In this document: piece by piece, positions 50,101 to 59,440 of the stretch
Numbering within the stretch: the stretch's first letter is position 1
How the letters are laid out: each line of letters begins with the position of its first letter
Made by a program: the position numbers and the translations under genes
Source: Cryptomeria japonica
Lineage: Eukaryota; Streptophyta; Pinopsida; Cupressales; Cupressaceae
Reading direction: 5' to 3'
NCBI RefSeq assembly: GCF_030272615.1
Contig: NC_081406.1
Location: 212,200,997-212,264,996, forward strand
DNA: 64,000 nucleotides
The notes under the pieces: model-generated
Told to the model about the DNA's origin: nothing
Databases searched by the model: none
The model's input: the letters and a program-made list of their open reading frames with translations, nothing else

Positions 50101-51344
50101 CCCCTTCAAAGGAAGGGGTTGGATGGCAGTGGATTGAAAGGGACGATGAAGCCATCTCGGAGGAAGACAAGCATAAACTCTTGTCAATTCTCAATTCTAG
50201 GAACTTTGTCCTAAGTTATGATGAGGACAAGCTTGTTTGGGAAGGCTCCTTAAAAGGAGAATACAATTCCAAGGATGGGTATTCTCACATATCCAAAGCA
50301 GTTTTAAGACCTAAGGTAGAACTTCCATTGAATCTTTGCTGGGATAGAAATTGTCTGCCCAAGGCAGGCATTTTTTCCTAGCTTGCAATCCAAAGCAAAC
50401 TCCTCACTATGGATAAATTTAAGCGTATGGGCTATGAGGGTCCTAGTAGATGTCCCCTTTGTGAAACAGAGGAGGAGGACACCAATCATATACTCCTTAA
50501 CTGTCCTTTTTCTCATCAATGTTGGATCTGGTTCACCAATAAACTTGAATGGTCTGCAGCCTTCCCCAACACCATCTTAGAGATGCTCATGGCTTGGCCT
50601 CTCCTTAGGCGTGGGTGTCTCTTTGAAGGTTTATGGAGAGCTCTCCCATCATCCATAATGTGGGAACTATGGAAAGAAAGAAATAGGCGCATCTTTAAGA
50701 ATGAAAAACTAGATGTCCTAAGAATCATCAATAAGATAGAGTCAGCTGTCACCGAGCTTGTGAATAATAGACTCACCTCAGATTCACTTAAAAATGCTTC
50801 TATATCTTATTGGGATGAAAGGATTAAAAAATGATGGAAGGGCTTGTCCTTTCCCCCCTTTGTAGGTGAAGGCCCTCTGGCCAGCCTCCGATCTAGAGCA
50901 ACATGCAGATGGCAGCCCCCTAGTGAAGGGTGGCTGAAGTTAAACTTTGATGGGGTTGCCCGGGGCAACCCAGGGCAAGCGGGGATAGGATGCGTTGTTC
51001 ATAATTGGGAAGGAAAGGAAGTAGCATCCCTTGCCTCTTTAGCTGGCATCAATACAAACAACTGGGCAGAATTGTTGGCCCTGGTGGAAGGATTGCTCTT
51101 ATGCAGAAAACTTGAAGCTAAATGTTTAGATATTGAGGGAGATTCGGCTATAGTTGTTAATGCTCTAAGAAAAGGTAGCATGCCCAATTGGAAACTTAAT
51201 ACCTTGCTATCAAAGGCTATGGACCTATGCAAAGGTTTTGATAGGTTTATAGTTAATCACATCTATAGGGAAGGTAATTAAAGGGCAGATGAGCTTGCCA
51301 ACATGGGGGCTGATGGCATCAAGCTCCTGTCTTTGCCAACTTAA
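47146..51344 (+). pseudogene. LINE ORF2: endonuclease, RT, RNase H
   Basis: The endonuclease begins at ATG 47146 (WKVRGLNAPNK, LIQETKMN, IIGGDFNVI, SGSDHFPL). RT spans about 48480-49700 (NPDKALGPDGFP, IPKKENPESFNDFRPIAL, KLDISKAYDKVD, FIDDTMIFG in the catalytic site). The zinc knuckle CPLCETEEEDTNHILLNC is at about 50450. RNase H is at 50940-51330 (KLNFDGVARGNPGQAGIG, NNWAELLAL, DSAIVVNAL, then NH and RADELANMG). Stops: 47644, 48825, 48852, 49086, 50379, 50832, 51279. One frameshift at 48549-48560 in a T5A7 run moves the frame. Catalytic residues remain readable. At LR*GDP and GN*RADELA, where the family usually has glutamine, a CAA/CAG to TAA/TAG change explains the stop. Confidence 0.92.
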
Positions 51345-52652
51345 GACAAGATCTATCTTCATTCCCTCTCATCTCACATGTCTAGACCTTAGTCACCTCA
51401 GTTTAGCTTCATACTCAAACCATCCCTTGAACCTTGCAGTTCAGAGAATCATTAATCTTACAGACATATCTAGGCAAACCTAGAGAGTTTTCATTTCTGT
51501 ATTCAGATCTATGAAGAGAATCTGGGCGACCTCAAAACTTTCTCTAATATATATATGTGGATGTATGAATATATATAGTATATATATACATTTTTAGATA
51601 TATGTGTATGTGGGTATATATACATAGATACAAATACATTCACACACTCATACATTAATACATATAGATAGATATATATATATATATATATATATACAAT
51701 TATATGTATGTATGTATGGATGTATGCATGCACAAATGTATGTATCTATAGACATTCACACATATATTTCTTCAGCTATATATATATATATATCCTTGAG
51801 AAAGATATATCTATATATATATAAATACATTTTCATGTATAAGTTTTATATATATATTCATATCTATAGACATTCACACATATATTTCAAGCTTATTTAT
51901 GACCAAGATAAGTTCGGATCCTAGCAAGTCTATCTTTAGATTTATAGTCAGCCCTAATTGCTCAAATCCTCCAAACCACTTATCCAAGACCCTCAGAGCC
52001 ATTGTTTAAATATTCAATTATTTAATTAATCCTCTAGGAATTTCTCCTTTAACCTTACTCAAATAGGCTCTAAATCATATGGATAGTTTGTGATGTAATT
52101 GGTATCATTTTCCCTTCTTTCTGGGCTATACCTAAATTTAGCTATTGTCGCGATGTCATGCCTAGAATAGCTTGAGGATTAGAAGAAGAATAAGTCACAC
52201 ATAAAATAAGTATAGGTTTATAAACATGATTTCATAGCTCATCTAAGTATATGTGGCATGGATATAAAGCGAACATTATTAATGTAAGGATAGCCTTCCT
52301 CTAAGATTTCAGCCTCTCTAGGCATCTATAGCTGTATTTTCCATTATTCGAACCCCTTTAGCTGGAGAGCTTCAGTGACCATATGAATCATTATTGTTGG
52401 ATATCACACATCAACTTCCTTTCTCGATTAATGCCTTTTGACGGCTAATTGCGAAAGATGAGTTTATGTCTCCGCATTGATGGGACAGTTGTGGTACCCT
52501 AGGCTTGATGGCTGCAAGGTTAATATTAATGATCTTGCGCCTTGAAATTCACACTCCATGTTTGATATTTACTATTTAGTAATTGCTCATTATTTAGCTT
52601 GAAGAGTCTGAGTCCTATTTTGGAATACTAAGTTTCTTTCTGCTAAGCAACA
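51345..52652. other. LINE 3' region, first part
   Basis: Non-coding. TA-rich microsatellite at 51548-51890 with a 28-bp direct repeat (CTATAGACATTCACACATAT within 51743-51770 and 51861-51888). The rest is unremarkable and ends in the leader of the third ORF. Confidence 0.5.
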
Positions 52653-53291
52653 ATGGATACGATGCTCAGACTTATGGGGCTGAAATGTCAGATGGCCTTT
52701 GTTGGTGAGATTAAGGACGAGAGGCTGAGAGGTATTCTTGTTCAACAGAACCCTTTGATTTCTGGAGCGGTAATGAAATTTCTTGGGAGGGATTTCATTA
52801 TGAATGAGGACCAAACAAGAGCCAACTCAGATATTGCCACAATGTTTCTAGCCTTGGCAATGTATTTTGAGAGGGACAGGGATTCGGTGGTGAAATTATG
52901 TAAAAAGGTTTTCATTAAAGACATTCTTGGTGAATTGGAACGGGTTATGGTTAATATAGATGAAGAACTCACAGCTCCCAAGCCACGAGACTATGATGTC
53001 CTAATCAGGAAAAATAACCCGATTCCTCACTTCCCTATTCTGGTTATTGAAGACCCTGTGGCTTTTGAAGCTCTACGTTCTATCAGATGTAGGAATTTCC
53101 TATTTCTCTCATGGATTCTCCAAGTAAAGAAACCCCCACAGGAGAAGTGGTTGCAAAATTATCTGGAGGCGAAAAATATCACGGTCTTCCCTGATCACAT
53201 GCCTCTCCCTCGCTCCCCTGTTTCCCTCTCAACAGAAGCACCAGAGGGCTCTGGGCCTCGTCCTCCCCACATGCCGAGCAAGAAAGGATAA
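52653..53291 (+). CDS. Unrecognised 212-aa ORF in LINE 3' region
   Basis: Uninterrupted frame from ATG 52653 (context AACAATGGA, favourable in plants) to the stop 53289-53291. I do not recognise a family. Residues 1-150 are mixed hydrophobic/charged, look helical and contain MFLALAMYFERDRDSVVKLC. There is no signal peptide or clear membrane segment. From about 180 the chain is Pro/Ser-rich and ends PHMPSKKG. It lies between ORF2 and the LINE 3' end, so it is either a third LINE protein or host sequence carried by the element. The rest of the LINE has about one stop per 200 codons, so an intact 212-codon frame is suggestive but not proof of coding. Confidence 0.45.
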   Translation: MDTMLRLMGLKCQMAFVGEIKDERLRGILVQQNPLISGAVMKFLGRDFIMNEDQTRANSDIATMFLALAMYFERDRDSVVKLCKKVFIKDILGELERVMVNIDEELTAPKPRDYDVLIRKNNPIPHFPILVIEDPVAFEALRSIRCRNFLFLSWILQVKKPPQEKWLQNYLEAKNITVFPDHMPLPRSPVSLSTEAPEGSGPRPPHMPSKKG

Positions 53292-53754
53292 AGGCCCTGG
53301 AATGGCATTCTTCAAGGACGAGGTCTCGTTATCAGATATAATCCTTTTTGTTTTTAGAAGTTAAAGAATACTTAGAGACATTACGCTTAACAACCATTCT
53401 ACCCATCTTTTGAAAAGGAATGTTGCATAGATGGTCTTTCAAACTTTTCCATTTAGACTTGAGATGGTTTTTTACCTGGCTGTTTTTTGATTTATGAAGA
53501 CAAGGAGCTATTTAGCTAGGAGAAATATAAAGTAGGTGTTTATATAAAGGCAAAATATGGATTTCAATCTCTATTTTTTATGAAAGAAATCTAATTTCCT
53601 AAGTCTTTCTTATGTTTCTAGGCTAAAAAGGGGGAAGTGTCAATCATGCTTTGAGGCTGCGTTTATAAGGGTTTTTGTGCTTTGATACGGGTATTGGTAG
53701 TCTTAGTTCCCAGGAGTCATCCTAAGGCCCTCATTAGCACAAATCTCTTTCTAT
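53292..53754. other. LINE 3' region, spacer
   Basis: No gene or repeat seen between the third ORF and the microsatellite that leads into the palindrome. Confidence 0.4.
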
Positions 53755-53816
53755 CGATATATACACATACATATCTTCATACCTATTTATATATATAAAC
53801 AAATATAGATAGATAT

Positions 53817-54015
53817 TCATATTTATACCCATATATATACAAACATATTTTCATATATATATGTATATTTATAAACTCATTTTTAAACTCACTCATAGTC
53901 ATAAATCCATATATTGGCATATTCATATATATATATATACATAGGTATACATGTAAACATATGTATGCGTATTTATATATATATATATAAATATATAGAT
54001 TCTTATATATTTATA

Positions 54016-54057
<42 letters not shown>

Positions 54058-54270
54058 TAATTGTATTAGTATATGAGTATAAATATATAAGAATCTATAT
54101 ATTTATATATATATAAATACGCATACATATGTTTACATGTATACCTATGTATATATATATATGAATATGCCAATATATGGATTTATGACTATGAGTGAGT
54201 TTAAAAATGAGTTTATAAATATACATATATATATGAAAATATGTTTGTATATATATGGGTATAAATATGA
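53817..54270. repeat. 454-bp near-perfect palindrome
   Basis: Left arm 53817-54022 and right arm 54071-54270 are reverse complements over about 200 bp, differing mainly in TA-repeat length. The loop is TA-rich (54023-54070, ending GAATAATTGTATTAGT). The arms are not just TA repeats: they include unique words such as CTCACTCATAGTCATAAATC and its complement. Transcribed with the LINE, it would form a long hairpin. The 65-codon frame at 54137 is within the right arm and is not a gene. Confidence 0.95.
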
Positions 54271-55145
54271 TCGTATGTATTTTATGGTATTTACCACTCT
54301 GATGATATTTATTTTAGAATGCGTTTCTATGTGAGTACTCTAGCACCACTAGCCTGTCATATCTTAAGATTATGGTTTAAAGGTAGCTAATTCGAGGTTT
54401 GGATAGAAATTTATATCCTGCAGGGTATAATCACACTCCGTCATCCTCTTAGCTAGAAATAATGGGGATAGGGAAGGGAGACTGATTGAATCCCACTTAC
54501 CTACTGTTGTTATTGTAGCCTAGATCTCATCCTTCTCAAGGAGCACATCCAGGAGCATTAACAAGAGTGGTAAGTTGGAGATCCCCTATCTGATAAAGTC
54601 TTGGCTAACCACTCAGTTTTGATTTTTTCTCTCTTATGCATATTCTGTGAGGATAAGTTTCACAGAATAATCTACTAAAGAATCTCTCTAGATGGATAGT
54701 TAAAATTTCATTTATAGGATTGATCGATACTAACATATCTGCCTAGTGTTTTAATTACTAACCATGTAGGCCAAACAGGTATTTTTGAGCTATTTAAGGA
54801 TAGTATTTACACTCAAAGAATATCTTCAGAGCCATACAGGAGGAGTTGAAGGGACAAATGATTTCTGAAATTCAAAACCTGAAACTTGTATATGAGGGCT
54901 TGTAAAGGAGGGGTAAAATAGAAACACCCCTCCTAATCACCCTGGCCCGGGGTGTTGTTGTATCAAAATTTGGAATTTATTGTATCAAGTTATTACTAGC
55001 TAGACTATGGTCCCGAGCAAGGCCGAAGGTTTTCTCGCCTCCACTCTTTCCTACCGGCGCCCGCACGAGTGGAGCATTGTAAATTTTAAATAATTAATAA
55101 AAAATTTTGGCCTCGGCCTCTTATCGATCAAAAACAAAATAAATA
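54271..55145. other. LINE 3' terminal region
   Basis: Non-coding sequence ending GGCCTCGGCCTCTTATCGAT and an A-rich tail, the typical 3' end of plant L1-type elements. Confidence 0.6.
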
Positions 55146-55167
55146 AATAATTGAGATAGGGTTAATT

Positions 55168-55323
55168 GATTAAATTGATTTGAGAATAGAAATTTGATAA
55201 TTAGGAGTGTTGAATGGTGATGATTAGAAGAAATAGTTAGTTTAATAAAATAATTAAAGAATTACTTAATCAAATAGATGAATAATTAGCGTAGGATCAA
55301 TGAGACATTTTTAGGTGTCTATA
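55168..55323 (-). repeat. LTR fragment, part right of the LINE
   Basis: On the - strand it starts TATAGACACCTAAAAATG, an LTR-type terminus like those at 168 and 57652, and runs into the LINE target site. It completes the fragment at 44810-45179. Confidence 0.5.
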
Positions 55324-55336
55324 TGTGTGTGTGTAC

Positions 55337-55392
<56 letters not shown>

Positions 55393-55421
55393 ACATAATA
55401 TATACATATACATATACATAT

Positions 55422-55468
<47 letters not shown>

Positions 55469-55546
55469 GATATGTATATGTATATATAGATATGTATATG
55501 TATATATGTATATACATATATCTATATATACATATACATATCTATA

Positions 55547-55593
<47 letters not shown>

Positions 55594-55622
55594 ATATATC
55601 TATATACACACACACACACACA
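55321..55622. repeat. Self-complementary TA/TG microsatellite
   Basis: Begins TATGTGTGTGTGT and ends ACACACACACACATA, with (ATACAT)n on the left changing to (ATGTAT)n on the right around 55500. The whole tract is therefore an imperfect inverted repeat. Frames inside it are artefacts. Confidence 0.9.
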
Positions 55623-55692
55623 TAATTTTAATCCCCATTTAAAAAACCTACAGCCACAACCTTAATGGGTTGTGCAAAGAATCCCATCCATG

Positions 55693-55724
<32 letters not shown>

Positions 55725-55792
55725 ATTTTAATCCCCATTTAAAAAACCTCTAGCCACAACCTTAATGGGTTGTGCAAAGAATCCCATCCATT
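55593..55792. repeat. 100-bp tandem duplication with CA repeat
   Basis: AATTTTAATCCCCATTTAAA starts at 55624 and again at 55724, each followed by the same 65 bp ending GAATCCCATCCAT and preceded by a TATACACACA run. One to two base changes separate the units (CCTACAG versus CCTCTAG). Confidence 0.9.
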
Positions 55793-57651
55793 AGGTTCTT
55801 TTAATCTCTACTGTTGGATCTTAGGGCTTCAAAGGAAACCCCAACATCTATTATGATGGAAAGAAAGGAATTTTTGACCCTATTCTCTCATTTGGACATT
55901 TTCTCAAGCCCTCCAATCCTATCCTTCTCCATGGAAGCCATTGTTGCAGGTTTCTCAAGGATGTGTGGCCTACTTTAAAGAAGCTATGAAGATCTAAAAG
56001 ATTCTCTCAATGTGTTCTTGTTTTCTTGTTCCTCTTAATCGAGATTTTCATTATTTTTTTCCTCTCTTTTTTTCTCATAATAACCCTAGATCTAATTGTA
56101 TTTTACCCTTATTTTTCTTACAGATTTGGGTGAGAGAAGAGGAGGAGTGGCAACCATTTGCACTCTTAGGGATTCCAAACCCCGTCTCTTGTTTAATAGA
56201 GATAACCCTTGATCTAATGCATCTTTTCCTTATTTTATTTTGCAGACATCTCAGGTGTGGACTGGAAAAGAATGGCGGCCATGAAAACTCTATCGGGTTT
56301 CAACCCCCGTTTCATGTTCTAAGAAGGGTTTCATTTTTTTTGAATCAACAAACTTTAATATTCCATTTTAATTAATTTATTTGAATAACTTTTATTTATT
56401 TTTTATTTTTTCTAGATGGAGGGGTTTGAAACCCCCCCCTTCCATTTTGACCCTATTGGGAGGTGTTGTGACCTCATGGTGGTCATAATTCCCATGGTTG
56501 TGGGTGTTGTGGTCCCTTGGGGTCGTAGTCTCCCAACTGTCCATTTTTTTTTAAAAACAAATATAAAATATATTGATTATAATACACACACACACATGTA
56601 TGCATATGTATATGTATGTATGTATATATGTATATGTATGTATGTATATATGTATATACACATATGTACATACATATATACTATGTATGTATATATACAT
56701 ATGTATGCATATATATGTATATATATAAATATATACGTACATATATGTATGTATATATGCATTGGTAAGAGGGAACAACCCTAAGTGGTGATGGGGTTGA
56801 AAACGAACCTCTTCTGAACCACTCTAAATAACTGTGGGTGCAACAAAAGTTGTAGAAGATGAGTGCTAGAATGGTGTAGCGATGATTAAATTCACTAGAT
56901 CTACACCCACCTTAACTGATGCCCTTACTAGAACCTCTTGTTTTTAGATTCCAAAATCCTTCTATCTATTAGCTCAAGCATTGTGATACACGCATGTCGA
57001 AGATACCTCTCATGTAATCTTCTTTTAGAGATAAAAAATTATTGGGAAGTGATGACCCTTGAATTTGAAGCTTGGTATGCTTTAGAAGTGAGTGCACTAT
57101 AAGGGGGAGCCTGTGCTACCAAGCATCTAGCTATCCAACTGAATGTTGTATTAAGCAAGAGGATTCAACAAATATTGTCCTGGCAAGCCATATGATATGT
57201 TGTGAATGAGATTGATTGTTTGGAGTCCAAGTCCAAACACTTTCTTATGCAAAGGGATTGCATTATCGCCCTGGCCTTCAGTACCATGGAGCACCGCATC
57301 CATTTTGCCATATTAAATAAAGGCTCTCACTTACATTTTTGTATTTGTGAAAGCAAGATTTCATCACACTAATAATTCTTCACTACTTACTTGAATTTCT
57401 TCTGGCTAACATTTCCTCTATCAATCATTCAACTCTTTATCTCTAATCAACTAACTATTCTTTTGTTTCCTCATATTTTCTCTTTCTAACCATTCTTCTC
57501 TTCTTTCAGGAGATCATTCATTTTTTCATACATAAACAATCTCTCGAGGGGGCATCCTACCTCCATCCATCTGTTTGTTGGGGCATGACTTTATTTTTCA
57601 TTTTTCTTTGAAACAATGGTCAAAATCGCATTGTCTAAAAGAGGGGCAAAA
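55793..57651. other. Spacer, possible gypsy 3' remnant
   Basis: No domain could be read. The frames at 56010-56375 and 56416-56784 are not supported by any motif. A TATG microsatellite occupies 56581-56762. AAAAGAGGGGCAAAA at 57637-57651 resembles a polypurine tract directly before an LTR start, so part of this stretch may be the decayed end of a gypsy element. Confidence 0.35.
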
Positions 57652-57966
57652 TGTGGACACTAAAAAATTGTCAACAAATGTGTCTCCTATTTTTTTTAAC
57701 ATATCATGTGCATTGTCTTTAATTAAAGCCCTTTTACTAACAATTCTTCTAAGTCCTACATAAATAAATTTAATATTTATTTATTTGTCCCCTTTGTCCA
57801 TTAATTAAATAAATTCATTTTATTTAATTAACTAATTCATAAATATGATCAATAAATTAATAAGACATTTTTATTAATTTTCATATTTATCTTCCTCCAA
57901 AATAAAGATAATTAATCAATTTTATTTATTAATTCATCTTTCTTTCCTGCTTTTCTTAATCTTTTA
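57652..57966 (+). repeat. Gypsy-type LTR fragment, interrupted
   Basis: Begins TGTGGACACTAAAAAATTG after a polypurine-like tract and continues with TTAATTAAATAAATTC-type sequence. It is cut at 57966 by the LTR of the next element. Same family style as the fragments at 1-168 and 55168-55323. Confidence 0.5.
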
Positions 57967-59057
57967 TGATAGACTTGAAAAGCACTGAGAGGGGGGGGGG
58001 GGGGGGGGGGGGCTGAATCAGTGACACTAAATAAAACACTACTTCAAACACTAATTGGTAGATGAACTTAACCAAGCATTTAAAAAAAATACATGCTATC
58101 CAAAATGATATAACAACATCCACAAAAGTAAAGCATCCTCCATAACACAAGTGTTTATACGTGGAAAACCCAAATAGGTAAAAACCACAGTGAGATGGAA
58201 CTCACAAGTTAACTATCTGCAGTAATAGATAACTGACCGGTCAAGGTCTACAAAGTGCTCTGCTTGGAGCGAATCTTGTTAGAGATCCCAAAGCTTGATT
58301 AGAATCTTATACCCTGTTAAGAGTACTACCTTGTTAGGAGTAACCTCATTGGAGGATTTGAGAATCCAAACTAATGGATCACCTTGTTAGAGGATTTGTA
58401 CAATGAAGCTTGTTAGAGATTACCCGGTTAGGGTATTTGATTCTGTTGTATTGATTAGAAAACAACAAGAATGGTTTGATCTATTCTGAGTAGCACAATA
58501 CTTGCTTGATCGGATCCTTCTAAGTACATTCAACACTGCTCTTCATCTTAACACTTATCACTCTTCATCTTAACACTTATCACTCTTCAACAAAATCTTT
58601 CACTCTTGATGCATATCGATATAAGCATAACATCATTCTCTATATTTTTCAAATGATTCACTAAGATGTCTTAAATAGACATTCAAATCTTATGTTGGCC
58701 TAAGGAAATCAAAACACAATTTCCTAGGTGTAGTGTATCTGGACAAGTGATCAAAACTCATCACAAAAATGACCGCCAAGAAGTCGGTGCTGGTAACTCA
58801 TCATAAAATCAAATACCGGTTGGAACAAAACATGTGAGCCGTTGTCCTGGAATCTTCCGCTTGATCTCCATCTTCATCTTCATCTTTATTTTGATGCCGA
58901 CTTAGTGTAGCCACAGGTTGTCTCTTATGCACATACCGGTTGACAGTGTAAACGAATTGAAGTTACACCCGTAGTCAATGTAATCATATGTGTGTGAGAG
59001 AGTGTTTCATCAATGACAACAAGTGATGAATACATTACAATCATCATCAAGCCAACA
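57967..59057 (-). repeat. 3' LTR of the pol-less gag element
   Basis: On the - strand it starts TGTTGGCTTGATGATG after a polypurine tract and probably ends TCTATCA at 57967, just past the CTCTCAG word seen near the end of other copia LTRs (compare 19771-19777). It contains a 22-base G run (57991-58012) and a CTTGTTAGAG-rich section around 58270-58410. CATCTTAACACTTATCACTCTT repeats at about 58543-58584. The outer end is inferred. Confidence 0.65.
57991..58012 (+). repeat. 22-base G homopolymer
   Basis: An uninterrupted run of 22 G between AGCACTGAGA and CTGAATCA, near the LTR end. Copia LTRs often have 7-9 G or C at this place, so this is an expansion or a sequencing length error. Confidence 0.9.
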
Positions 59058-59069
59058 GTCTCCCCCTTT
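59058..59069 (-). other. Polypurine tract of the gag element
   Basis: On the - strand AAAGGGGGAGAC directly precedes the LTR start TGTTGG. Confidence 0.8.
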
Positions 59070-59440
59070 GGCATTGATGGAAACACTAAGAAAATTTTAG
59101 AGTAATACAATACCGCTAAGTGTGCATATACAACAAATTTACATATATACTCATACTCCCCCTTAATGAATACTCCCCCTTAATGCATGCATTAATACAA
59201 AATTTTCAAAAACACACATACATATTTCTACTCCCCTTTTGACAACAATGCCAAAATGAAAAAGTAAAATATATACATATATATAGAAAATCTGTATCAA
59301 AGCGTTCAACATATATTAACAACTTAAAAAATTTCATGCATTGGCTAATCTCATAAAAAAATCATTGAAGTTCTGCTTCATCTGTTGTTAAGCATTTTCC
59401 CTTGATTCCAGTATGTTAGCAGTATACTCAAATGTAGACA
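59070..59440. other. 3' untranslated part of the gag element
   Basis: Non-coding sequence between the accessory frame's last stop and the polypurine tract, with repeated ACTCCCCCTTAATGAATACT-like words near 59155-59180. Confidence 0.5.

Larger units (their letters stand above)
45180..55145 (+). mobile_element. Long LINE with three ORFs and 22-bp target duplication
   Basis: Identical 22-bp flanks (45158-45179 and 55146-55167, containing TTGAGATAGGGTTAATT) mark a target-primed insertion. Inside are ORF1 (45233-47149) and ORF2 (47146-51344) with AP-type endonuclease, RT, zinc knuckle and RNase H. Then come 3.8 kb holding an extra ORF (52653-53291), microsatellites and a large palindrome, and a 3' end TTTTGGCCTCGGCCTC followed by an A-rich tail (ATCAAAAACAAAATAAAT). 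At about 10 kb it is longer than plant L1-type elements usually are (6-7 kb, from general knowledge). ORF1 and ORF2 carry stops, so the copy is dead. The target was an older LTR. Confidence 0.85.

Noticed and set aside
55311-55621. Open frames in the TA/TG tract, and similar ones at 51509, 54137 and 56483
   Set aside because: Low-complexity repeat artefacts with no start context or domain.
56010-56784. Two frames of about 120 codons
   Set aside because: No motif, the second runs into a microsatellite, and both have biased low-complexity composition.
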